64,000 bases of DNA, taken from the NCBI GenBank assembly GCA_022360815.1, contig JAKSCC010000225.1, positions 1 through 64,000 on the forward strand. The letters run 5' to 3'. This DNA is from Desulfobacterales bacterium. Its GTDB lineage: Bacteria > Desulfobacterota > Desulfobacteria > Desulfobacterales > Desulfolunaceae. Both the position numbers and the translations under genes were made by a program. Numbering within the stretch: position 1 is the first letter of the stretch; the number at the start of each line of letters is the position of its first letter. Shown piece after piece: positions 28,742 through 37,621 of this stretch. A model generated the notes under the pieces. It saw nothing but the letters and a program-made list of their open reading frames with translations, was not told the origin of the DNA and did not search any database.

Positions 28742-29201
28742 ATCACACTCCTTTCGTCACGGTTGGCCAAAGGGGCGGCTTTGCCACTCTGGTATGCGTT
28801 ATCCCCAAATCTCTGTCGATGTATGGCGTATTCGACAGGCTCGATTTTAAGGTTTGTGGCGGTGCAGGGGCTGCTTTAGGTTTCTCTACTTGTCTGTTTC
28901 TGGGAGCATGTGTGGTGTTTCGTTGCCGAACTCATAAACGAGGCGGCGATCCGGGAAAGGCCGAAGGATGGTTCGGCGCGTCTGTAGCACGTTAAGGGGC
29001 TTTTTATGATTAAGTGCCCATTGCAGAAGGTTTCTGCAGATTTTTTGTCGTTTTTGGTTCCCGGCTCTCAATTCCTAAAAATTTCTATCAGATGGCTTCT
29101 CTAATTTCAAGGCCAAGCCGTCCAAAGCGTATTCAGTGTAAGGATTGTCTTATTAATGTTGCTTGAAAAGTACGTTTGTTGTGTCAAAGAAAATGGGAGT
29201 G

Positions 29202-29239
29202 ATGCCCCTTCTTTGCAAATGGCTTTAAAGAAGGGGCAG
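29202..29239 (-). terminator. Putative dapL terminator
   Basis: tgccccttctttgcaaatggctttaaagaaggggca stem adjacent to the dapL stop. Confidence 0.55.
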
Positions 29240-29244
29240 ATCAT

Positions 29245-30468
29245 CTATGCGAGGGCTTTTCGAATGCGTTTCATGGCTTTTTCTACGTTTTCGCGGCTGT
29301 TAAAGGCGCTGATGCGAATAAAACCTTCCCCGCAAGAGCCAAAGCCAGCCCCGGGTGTGCAGACCACCCCGGCTTCGTTTAAGAGCCGGTCAAAAAATTT
29401 CCAGGAGTCGGTCTTGCCGTTGATCCAGATGTAAGGGGAGTTGTCTCCGCCCACCAGATTAAACCCAAGGGCGCTCATCTCTTTGCGAATGATGGCGGCG
29501 TTTTCGAGGTAGTAGCTCACCAGCTCTTTGACCTGGGCCTTTCCCTCGTCGGTGTAGATGGCGGCTGCCGCCTTTTGAACCGGATAGGAAACCCCGTTGA
29601 ACTTGGTGCAGTGGCGTCGGTTCCAGAGGGTGTGAACGCTGTGGGCCTTGCCATCTGCATCCCAGGCTTTGAGTTCTTTGGGGATCACGGCAAAGGCACA
29701 ACGTGTACCGGTAAAGCCCGCGGTTTTGGAGAAGCTTCGAAACTCAATGGCCACCTCTTTGGCACCTTCCACTTCGTAGATGGTTCGCGGCAGGTTCTCG
29801 TCGGTGACAAAAGCTTCGTAGGCCGCATCGTAGAGGATGATGGCCTTGTTGTTGCGGGCGTAGTCCACCCAGGTTTGAAGCTGCTCTTTGGTGGCGTGGG
29901 TGCCGGTGGGGTTGTTGGGAAAGCAGAGGTAGATAAGGTCGACGGGTTCATCGGGAAGCGCGGGGAAAAAGCCGTTCTCTTCTGTGCAGTCGAGGTAGAC
30001 CATGCCGCCAAAACGGCCCTCTTCAAAATCTCCGGTGCGGCCGGCCATGACGTTGGTGTCCAGGTAGACTGGGTAGACCGGGTCGGGAATGGCGACCACG
30101 GCATCGGTTGAAAAGATCTCTTGAATGTTTCCGGTATCGCACTTGGCCCCGTCGCTTACAAAGATCTCGTCGGCGCTGATGCTTGCCCCACGGCTCTGGT
30201 AGTCGTTTAAAGCGATGGCATCACGCAGAAAGGCATACCCCTGCTCTGGTCCGTATCCATGAAAGCCCTCTTCGGTGGCCATATCGTCCACGGCTTGATG
30301 AAAGGCGTCGATGCAGGCCTGGGGAAGCGCGCGGGTGACGTCTCCGATGCCCAGCTTGATCACTTCCGCCTCGGGGTTCGCCTCCTGGAAAGCAGCCACG
30401 CGCTTGGCGATATCGGAAAAGAGATAGGAGGCCTGGAGCTTGGTGTAGTTCTCATTGATACGGATCAT
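29245..30468 (-). CDS. dapL: LL-diaminopimelate aminotransferase
   Basis: [73 protein letters not shown]. Confidence 0.95.
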   Translation of the reverse strand: MIRINENYTKLQASYLFSDIAKRVAAFQEANPEAEVIKLGIGDVTRALPQACIDAFHQAVDDMATEEGFHGYGPEQGYAFLRDAIALNDYQSRGASISADEIFVSDGAKCDTGNIQEIFSTDAVVAIPDPVYPVYLDTNVMAGRTGDFEEGRFGGMVYLDCTEENGFFPALPDEPVDLIYLCFPNNPTGTHATKEQLQTWVDYARNNKAIILYDAAYEAFVTDENLPRTIYEVEGAKEVAIEFRSFSKTAGFTGTRCAFAVIPKELKAWDADGKAHSVHTLWNRRHCTKFNGVSYPVQKAAAAIYTDEGKAQVKELVSYYLENAAIIRKEMSALGFNLVGGDNSPYIWINGKTDSWKFFDRLLNEAGVVCTPGAGFGSCGEGFIRISAFNSRENVEKAMKRIRKALA

Positions 30469-30562
30469 GATGGTGTCTCCCAAAAGATGTATAGAGTCGT
30501 GTGGTGATCCAGGGCGTGGGGAAAAAGGGTCGTTTCTAAGGTGCCATGGAATTTGGTGGACG

Positions 30563-30591
30563 AGTATAGAATAATATTCTGTAGCTGTCAA
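30563..30591 (-). promoter_or_regulatory. Sigma70-type promoter upstream of dapL
   Basis: Minus strand: TTGACA-N17-TATACT (TTGACAGCTACAGAATATTATTCTATACT), about 95 nt upstream of the dapL start. Confidence 0.7.
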
Positions 30592-30928
30592 ATGGGGTGT
30601 GGCTTAAATTGGTTTTTGAAAAAAGGCGTTTCATAGATTGTGTTGATTTGTTTTTCTCTTGTTTTTGGGGTGATGCAGTTTGTTCTTGGTGTGGCGCTGT
30701 TTCGCTTTGTGGAAGCTTTTGGTGGTTGTTTGGTCGGTGGCGGGATAGGTTTTTAGGGTAAGATATAGACTTATATTCTGTTGTTTTTTAAAAACAGAGA
30801 ATAAAATTTGGTTTGGATTTTTGACAGCCTGGGTGAGGCGTGGCACACTCTGCCCTATATTTTGCACAACAGAGGCGTTTTCAGGTTTTACGGCGCATCT
30901 GTGTTAACCCGCAGCTTAGGAGTTCTCT

Positions 30929-31645
30929 TTGTCTCTTTTGGAGTCGCTTCTCTCGTTAAACGAATTGGGCGATGGGATTGTGATGGCCGATGTCTCCATC
31001 CCCTCGCTTATCACAAACCTTTTGCCCGGAGTTGCCTCGGCAAAACGGGGCGTTCCCGGTGTGGATCTTACTCGGTTTTCAGGGCTCTTCGCTTTTTTCA
31101 GGGAAGATGAAATTCAAAGGGCCTGCGAATTTAAAGTGCTTAAAAAACAGGCCGAGTGGCTCTCAGGCCGCCTTGCCGTAAAGCAGGCGGCTGCCTCTTT
31201 TTTGGGGTGTGAAGCAAAAGGGGTGCGGATCAAAACCCATGAAGAGGGCGCACCCTATTTGGCAGATTATCCCGATCACCCCATCTCCATCACCCACTCG
31301 GGCGACCATGCCGTGGCCCTTTTTTCGGCTGTTAAAGGGCGGCAGGTTGCCGTGGATATGGAGTGGGTGGAGCCCGGGCGCATGCCCCATGTGGCCCGGG
31401 TCGCCTTTACCCAACGGGAAATCGACGAAATGAAAGGCCATCCAGACGAGGAGTGGTATCGCCGCTGGACCCTTAAGGAAGCCTTTCTTAAATACATAGG
31501 AAAGGGGTTTCACGAGAATCTGAAACGGGTGGAGATTTTGAATTGCGGCATCTGTCACCACGGCGAGGTGGTGGAAGATATCGTTTCACAAAGCCCCTCT
31601 TTTCATCCCGGCTACTGCATCAGCATGATCTGGACCCGAGGCTGA
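30929..31645 (+). CDS. 4'-phosphopantetheinyl transferase superfamily protein
   Basis: FKVLKKQAEWLSGRLAVKQA, VAVDMEWVEPGR, RRWTLKEAFLKYIGKGF motifs. Start codon uncertain. Confidence 0.85.
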   Translation: MSLLESLLSLNELGDGIVMADVSIPSLITNLLPGVASAKRGVPGVDLTRFSGLFAFFREDEIQRACEFKVLKKQAEWLSGRLAVKQAAASFLGCEAKGVRIKTHEEGAPYLADYPDHPISITHSGDHAVALFSAVKGRQVAVDMEWVEPGRMPHVARVAFTQREIDEMKGHPDEEWYRRWTLKEAFLKYIGKGFHENLKRVEILNCGICHHGEVVEDIVSQSPSFHPGYCISMIWTRG

Positions 31646-31697
31646 GCCTCCGGCGGCCCTGCCGGGGGCCAAACTTTTGAAAAGTTTGATAAACAGG
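31646..31697 (+). repeat. Dispersed intergenic repeat, family A, copy 1
   Basis: gcctccggcggccctgccgggggccaaacttttgaaaagtttgataaacagg; near-identical to 33651-33702. Confidence 0.9.
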
Positions 31698-31841
31698 TTT
31701 TTTAAATACATTGGCCATGCTCCACGCTTTTATGGGGGGCATGGCTTTTTTACAGCCAATGTGAGAAGGCGAAGCCTTTCTCGCATTGGCGAACCAGGGG
31801 TGCAGGGGCTTTGAGCCCCTGCCTGCCGGAGGCTTTCTTCT

Positions 31842-33572
31842 TTAAAAGAACAGGGACCAGAAGAGGGCGATGACGCCCGAGAGCACCAACTGGCTCTCCA
31901 CGAGAAACTCGAGCTGAAAGCCGGGCAGAATCAGGCGCTTCTGGTAGGCTATCATAAGGCCAAAGAGAAAGGCCGGGTAGATCCAGAGGATGTACCCGAG
32001 GCCGCTGATAAGCCCCAGAAGGCTTGAGAGTGGCAGCATCAGGGCCAGGGTGATCAGAAGATTCTTGAGAATTTTCGCGGTTTTTTTATCTCCCAGGATA
32101 ATGGGAAAGGTCTCCTGGCCCACGATACGATCGCCCTGCATGTCGAGGATGTCAAAGAAGATGGTGCGGGAGAAGACCATGCCGCAGGCGAGGAGCAGGG
32201 CGGGCAGGGTGGAGATGGTGAACCCGTGCCTGCTGGTCAGCGCTGGAAGAAGGGCGGTTACCACGCCCCAGGCGGCGGTAATAAGAACGGTTTTTGAGCC
32301 TGGAACGTCTCTTAACCGTTTGTATTTTCCTTTGAAAAGACGGTTGGGGATGATGGGCAGGTTGTAGGAGAGTCCGGCAAGGCTCATGAGAAGAAGCACC
32401 ACAAAGGGGAAGGTGCCGAGGCTGTACGCCAGAAGAAGGCCGAGCCCGCCACCGGCAAAGGCAAAGGAGGCCAGAGCCCATTTGTTGCGATCGTAGAAAT
32501 CGGCGCGTTCCGGGTCGTTGTATCGATCGGCGGAGATGGCGGTGAGGTGGTTGAAGATGTGCATGGAGAGCACATAGAGCATGGCCACGGCAGAGGGCAC
32601 CAGCCAGTTTTGAATGCCTTGAAGCACAGAGCAGGCGTAGGCAAGGGATGCGGCGGCCAGGGCCAGGTAGACGTTGCTTCGCATCAGCGCCATCTTGATG
32701 ACGGCAACGGGAATGCCAAAGAGGCGCTCCTGGCTGGCTGAGGCGGTTTCAATGGCGCGGTAGACCTTGCTGATGATCCAGTTGGGGGTGGAGGCACCGG
32801 CGGTGATGGCCACCGAGTCCAGATGTTTGATGCGGTTCATGTCCAGCTCTTCCACATCTTCAATGTGAAAGGTGAGTTTGCCCGACTCTCGGGCCAGTTC
32901 GGCCAGTCTCTGGGTGTTTCCGCTGTTTTTGCCCCCCACCACCACCACGGCATCCACGTTTTTGGCGATGGAGAGGATGTCTGCCTGCCTTTTTTCCGTG
33001 GAGTCACAGATGGTGTCAAAGGTGAGGTAGTGGGGGTGGGTTTGGCTGGCCCATTTTTTGACATCATCGTAGAAGGCCACGTTCTGGGTGGTCTGGGCGA
33101 CGATGATGGCGTTTTCAAAGGCGGGCAGCTTTTTGACTTCATCTAAGGTTTCCACCACGTGGCCGCGTCCGTGGGCGTAGCCGTTTAAGCCGATTACCTC
33201 GGGGTGGTCGCGGTCTCCGATGATGATGGCGTGGTACCCTTTTTTGGCGTGGCGGTGGATGATGCGCTGCACCTTGATGACCCGAGGGCAGGTGGAGTCG
33301 ACCACGGAAAAGCCTGCCCCTTTGAGGGCCTCTTTGGACTCAGGGGGCACCCCATGGGCTCGAATGACAACGGTGCCTTCACCTTTTTCAGGGATGTCAC
33401 TGATGGCGGGAATGCCTTTTCCTTTGAGCAGATCCAGAACCTGAGGGTTGTGAATGAGGGGGCCATAGGTGCAGATGGGGCGCTTTTTGCCGTTGGAAGC
33501 GTCAAGTACTGTGTCGACCGCCCGTCTGACCCCCATACAGAAGCCAGCGGTTCTTGCGATGATGATTTTCAT
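31842..33572 (-). CDS. ispH: 4-hydroxy-3-methylbut-2-enyl diphosphate reductase (IspH) fused to UbiA-family prenyltransferase
   Basis: 576 aa. N-terminus: AGFCMGVRRAV, RAHGVP, DSTCPRVIKVQ, DRDHPEVIGLNGY, DTICDSTEKRQ. C-terminus: multi-TM with DRYNDPERADFYDRNK and DILDMQGDRIVGQETFPIILGD. Confidence 0.92.
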   Translation of the reverse strand: MKIIIARTAGFCMGVRRAVDTVLDASNGKKRPICTYGPLIHNPQVLDLLKGKGIPAISDIPEKGEGTVVIRAHGVPPESKEALKGAGFSVVDSTCPRVIKVQRIIHRHAKKGYHAIIIGDRDHPEVIGLNGYAHGRGHVVETLDEVKKLPAFENAIIVAQTTQNVAFYDDVKKWASQTHPHYLTFDTICDSTEKRQADILSIAKNVDAVVVVGGKNSGNTQRLAELARESGKLTFHIEDVEELDMNRIKHLDSVAITAGASTPNWIISKVYRAIETASASQERLFGIPVAVIKMALMRSNVYLALAAASLAYACSVLQGIQNWLVPSAVAMLYVLSMHIFNHLTAISADRYNDPERADFYDRNKWALASFAFAGGGLGLLLAYSLGTFPFVVLLLMSLAGLSYNLPIIPNRLFKGKYKRLRDVPGSKTVLITAAWGVVTALLPALTSRHGFTISTLPALLLACGMVFSRTIFFDILDMQGDRIVGQETFPIILGDKKTAKILKNLLITLALMLPLSSLLGLISGLGYILWIYPAFLFGLMIAYQKRLILPGFQLEFLVESQLVLSGVIALFWSLFF

Positions 33573-33650
33573 ATTTTAAGTGTCCCTGGTTGGTGAATGC
33601 TTGGACTTTGTCGTAATTGGCATGTTGTCTGAAGCATTCAGCCGTTATTC

Positions 33651-33702
33651 GCCTCCGGCGGCCCTTTCGGGGGCCAAACTTTTGAAAAGTTTGACAAACA
33701 GG
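33651..33702 (+). repeat. Dispersed intergenic repeat, family A, copy 2
   Basis: gcctccggcggccctttcgggggccaaacttttgaaaagtttgacaaacagg. Confidence 0.9.
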
Positions 33703-33785
33703 TGCTTAAATTATTTGGGCATAAGTTTCCCTGTTTTAACCCCACCCATCATGTCAGTCGTCCTTTGAACATTCACCCAAATACA

Positions 33786-34682
33786 TTACTCTTTTTCGAG
33801 CAGGTCCAGCAAGCGGTTGAGGTCGTCATCGTTGTAAAAATCGATCTCAAGCTTTCCCTTTTTGCCCCGTTTTCGAATGGAGACAGGCGTCCCAAACCGG
33901 TGAGTGAGGCGCTGGGCAATGGACTCCAGTTGAAGCTGGGCGGCCGTGGGCATGGTGGGCTCCTCTTCGGTTTTTTCCTGATTTGCCTTCAGGCTGCGAA
34001 CAAGATCTTCGGTCTGACGCACGGAGAGGCTTTTTTCCAGAACCGTGCGAAAGGCCTCTTTCTGGGTGAGGGGGTCTTCGGCGCCCAAAAGGGCACGGGC
34101 GTGGCCCATGGAGATCTGTCTGGTTTTGATGCTTGCCTTGATCTCGACAGGAAGCTGTCGAAGTCTCAGGGTATTGGCAACGGCGGGCCTGCTTTTTCCC
34201 ACCTTTTCCGCCACCTCCTCCTGAGTAAGGGAGAAGTGCTCCATAAGGCGGTGGTAGGCGTCTGCCTCTTCGATGGGATTTAGATCTTCCCTCTGGATGT
34301 TTTCGACAATGGCCATCTCAAGAAGGGCCTTGTCCGAGAGCTCACGAACCACCACGGGAACGGTCTGTAGTTCGGCCATCTTGGCGGCGCGAAGGCGTCT
34401 TTCACCGGCCACCAGCTCAAAAAGGCCTTCCGGGGTTTGGCGCACCACAAGGGGTTGGATAATGCCTTGCTCTAAAATGGAGGCGGAGAGCTCGGAAAGC
34501 TCCTCATCTGAGAAGGTGTGCCTTGGCTGGTAAGGGTTTGGGGCGATGCGATGAATGTCGCATCGAATAAACTCTTTAGAGGAAGCTTGGGGCTCTTCAA
34601 GGGTGGGAGCAGTCTCTGGAATGAGGGCGGAAAGACCGCGACCAAGTCCTTTTTTTTTTCGTGATCTGGGGGGTGTGGTCAT
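33786..34682 (-). CDS. parB: Chromosome-partitioning protein ParB
   Basis: KKKGLGRGLSALIPE start; IAPNPYQPRHTF; GERRLRAAKMA; HTH SLTQEEVAEKVGKSRPAVANTLRLRQLP. Confidence 0.95.
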   Translation of the reverse strand: MTTPPRSRKKKGLGRGLSALIPETAPTLEEPQASSKEFIRCDIHRIAPNPYQPRHTFSDEELSELSASILEQGIIQPLVVRQTPEGLFELVAGERRLRAAKMAELQTVPVVVRELSDKALLEMAIVENIQREDLNPIEEADAYHRLMEHFSLTQEEVAEKVGKSRPAVANTLRLRQLPVEIKASIKTRQISMGHARALLGAEDPLTQKEAFRTVLEKSLSVRQTEDLVRSLKANQEKTEEEPTMPTAAQLQLESIAQRLTHRFGTPVSIRKRGKKGKLEIDFYNDDDLNRLLDLLEKE

Positions 34683-34863
34683 GGGTGTTTTGTCACCATT
34701 GCCGCTGGTCTTTTGGTGGAAAGAAGGCCAGCGATGCATGCATGGCAAAGGCCATGTCGGTTGATTTTTTGAGGCGATTCAATTCGTCTTTGACGAGTCG
34801 CTTTTTGAAAAATGGTTTCCGTAAAACTTTTTCAATAAAATTTGGCGTGGCAAGTGGAAGGGT

Positions 34864-34886
34864 GCCCCTGCGGAAAGCGCAGGGGA
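34864..34886 (-). terminator. Hairpin downstream of parA
   Basis: cccctgcggaaagcgcagggg: stable stem with a GAAA-type loop between parA and parB. Confidence 0.45.
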
Positions 34887-34891
34887 AAAGG

Positions 34892-35650
34892 CTATCGCTC
34901 CACCACTTCTCGGGCCAGGGCCAGATAGCTTTTGGCGCCCACGGAAGAAGGGTCGTAGAGAAAGATTGGCTCGCCGTAGCTCGGGGCCTCTGAGAGGCGA
35001 ACGCTCCGCGGAATGCGCGTGGCAAATACAATGTCACCAAAGTGCTTTTCAGCCTCTTCGGCCACCTGGAAGGAGAGGTTGGTGCGACGGTCAAACATGG
35101 TGAGAACAATACCGCTGATGCGAAGTTCTTTGTTGATGCTGGCTTTTATGCGCTTTACGGTGTCCAGGAGCTGGGACAACCCTTCCAGGGCGTAGAATTC
35201 ACTCTGCAGGGGAACCAGAATGGAGTCGGCGGCTGCCATGGCATTTAAAGTGAGAAGACTCAAAGAGGGAGGGCAGTCGATGACGATGTAGTCGAAATCG
35301 TTTCGCACCTCACCCAGCAGCTCTTTCATGATGAGCTCTCTGCCTTCGTGATCCATCATCTCCACTTCAAAACCGATGAGATCCACCCGTGCAGGAAGCA
35401 CCGAGAGCCTTCGAACTTCCGTTTTTTGAATCAGCTCTTTGGCCGATGCTTCGCCAATAAGACCATGGTAGAGGCTTTTGCGAAGCGATGCCTTGTGAAT
35501 GCCGATACCTGTGGTGGCGTTGGCCTGGGGATCACAATCCACCAGGAGTGTGTTTTTTCCGATCTGGGCCAGGGCCGTTGCGAGGTTGATGGCTGTGGTG
35601 GTTTTTCCCACCCCGCCTTTCTGGTTTGCTATGCAGATAATTTGTGCCAT
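34892..35650 (-). CDS. parA: Chromosome-partitioning ATPase ParA/Soj
   Basis: MAQIICIANQKGGVGKTTTAINLATALAQIGKNTLLVDCDPQANATTGIG. Confidence 0.95.
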   Translation of the reverse strand: MAQIICIANQKGGVGKTTTAINLATALAQIGKNTLLVDCDPQANATTGIGIHKASLRKSLYHGLIGEASAKELIQKTEVRRLSVLPARVDLIGFEVEMMDHEGRELIMKELLGEVRNDFDYIVIDCPPSLSLLTLNAMAAADSILVPLQSEFYALEGLSQLLDTVKRIKASINKELRISGIVLTMFDRRTNLSFQVAEEAEKHFGDIVFATRIPRSVRLSEAPSYGEPIFLYDPSSVGAKSYLALAREVVER

Positions 35651-35967
35651 GGCAGAGGAGATTAGCATAAAAAGGGGCTTTTGCAAAGAAAATGAGCAAA
35701 AAAGCATGTGCCTTGATTTTACTGTATATATGACTTTTTGAGGTGCTGTTTTGTCTCTCTTTTTTGACAGAGAGGGTCCCCTTTTTCGGGGTGAGAAAGA
35801 AGGGGATAAATTTCTTTTGTTCATGAATTCTAAAGAGACCGGTGGTATATTGGGGAACATCCTCTATCTTTAGTGAGATGTTTGGGGCGTTGCAGCTGCA
35901 GCGACTTTTCATACGAGGATCACATAGGGTGGCTTGTTAGGTAAAGTCATCGTTATACGAATTATAA

Positions 35968-36039
35968 GATGACGGCCTCTGCAAAATTTGATGCAGTGTA
36001 TATTCTTTTGGGTAGGCCGATTTTTTTCGAGACCGTCAT
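35968..36039. repeat. Imperfect inverted-repeat element, family B, copy 2
   Basis: gatgacggcctctgcaaaatt ... gatttttttcgagaccgtcat. Confidence 0.6.
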
Positions 36040-36047
36040 AGCATGAG

Positions 36048-37535
36048 GTGTGCATGAGATCAGTTCGGGGTGCTCTATCGGGAAGGTGGGCCATTTTTAC
36101 CAGGCACGTGCAAAAGTGTGTGGCGTTTTTTTTGATGGTGGCTTTTCTTCTGCCCCAGATGGCTGGGGCCATCACCATTCGTGAAGAGAATGAGGTGGCG
36201 GTGGAGTTTATAAAAATGGTGAGGGCGAGGAATCGCATCATCGATGACCCTGTGATAAATGGGTACATTACTGGCCTTGGGCAAAAGCTTCTGAAATTTT
36301 TTCCTGAACAGGCCTTTCCCTATACATTCTATGTGGTGGAGAGTGATGTATTCAACGCTTTTGCAGGACCAGGCGGACATGTGTTTATAAACAGTGGGCT
36401 TTTCGAGGCTCTTCCCAATGAAGAGTCGTTGGCGGGGATTATGGCCCATGAAATTTCCCATGTGCATAGTCGCCACATCTCTGACCGAATTGACCGGTCG
36501 AAGAAGATCGGCGTGGGAACGCTTGCCGGTGTAGCCGCCGGTATTTTGGTTGGGGTATCTGGGAATGCCGCGGCTGGAGGGGCTTTGGCTGTGGGTTCTT
36601 TGGCGGGCTCTCACTCTGCAGCGCTCTCTTTCAGCCGGGAAGATGAGATGCAGGCCGATCAGGTGGGAATGACCTATCTGGCTGAAGCAGGGTATGGTGG
36701 TGATGATATGCTGACAGCCCTCAAAACGATTCGCGAAAAGCAGTGGTTTGGTCCGGCGGAAATTCCAACCTACCTCTCCACCCACCCGGCCCTTGAAGAC
36801 CGTATCGCCTATATTGGGAATTGGCTGGTTGCCAATCGGGAGAAGGTGGATGCCAAAAGAAAGAAGATTGATCAGTCCGCGTTTTTAAAGACAAAAGCAC
36901 GGATTACAGCCCTTTTTTCACCCATTGAAACCGCCGAAGAGAAGCTGACCAACGCAGCAAAGCGGGGTGAGGCCTCTCTTTATACCGAATATGGCCTGGG
37001 GCTTTTGATGAATCGACGGGGAAAATATGAGGCGGCTGCGGCCAACATGAAGTCGATTCTTGCAAAGCGGGCCTTTGACTTTGATGCCATCAAGGGGCTT
37101 GCTCAGATCTATTTTAATCAGGGGAAAAGCTCGCAAGCTCATGGGCTTCTTACTGGAGTTTTAAGTGTAAATCCTATCGATTTTGAAGCCAACATGCTTA
37201 TGGGTGAAGTGCTTATCGATAAAGGGCACTATGAGGCGGCCCTTCGTCATCTCTCCCCCTTGGCCTCAGATTACGGGCCGGGAGGCAGGGCGCATTATCT
37301 GTTGGGGAATATTTTTTCGCACCTTAAAAGACCGTTTGAGTCCAGTTATCATCTGGGGCTTTACTATCGCAGCGTGGGAGATCTTCGAAATGCTCTCTTT
37401 CAGCTGGAACGCGCCGAGACAAAGGCGTCCACAGTGACAGCCAAGCGTGAGGTGGAAAAGGCCATTGAGTCCATTACGGGCAAAAAGAAAAAGAAGAAAA
37501 AGGAGACAGCAGAGAGGACTTCCTCCTCGAAGTAA
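36048..37535 (+). CDS. M48 family metalloprotease with TPR-like C-terminus (BepA-like)
   Basis: MAHEISHVHSRHISDRIDRSKK, FSREDEMQADQVGMTYLAEAGY; C-terminal TPR-like repeats. Confidence 0.88.
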   Translation: MCMRSVRGALSGRWAIFTRHVQKCVAFFLMVAFLLPQMAGAITIREENEVAVEFIKMVRARNRIIDDPVINGYITGLGQKLLKFFPEQAFPYTFYVVESDVFNAFAGPGGHVFINSGLFEALPNEESLAGIMAHEISHVHSRHISDRIDRSKKIGVGTLAGVAAGILVGVSGNAAAGGALAVGSLAGSHSAALSFSREDEMQADQVGMTYLAEAGYGGDDMLTALKTIREKQWFGPAEIPTYLSTHPALEDRIAYIGNWLVANREKVDAKRKKIDQSAFLKTKARITALFSPIETAEEKLTNAAKRGEASLYTEYGLGLLMNRRGKYEAAAANMKSILAKRAFDFDAIKGLAQIYFNQGKSSQAHGLLTGVLSVNPIDFEANMLMGEVLIDKGHYEAALRHLSPLASDYGPGGRAHYLLGNIFSHLKRPFESSYHLGLYYRSVGDLRNALFQLERAETKASTVTAKREVEKAIESITGKKKKKKKETAERTSSSK

Positions 37536-37555
37536 CTCTGCTTTTGCAATTTAAC

Positions 37556-37597
37556 CAAAAAAGCCCTCGGCATGCGTGTGCCGGGGGCTTTTTTTGG
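37556..37597. terminator. Bidirectional terminator between the BepA-like gene and fusA
   Basis: aaaaaagccctcggcatgcgtgtgccgggggcttttttt. Confidence 0.8.
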
Positions 37598-37621
37598 GTG
37601 TATCCGTCTTTTGAAACGGGA

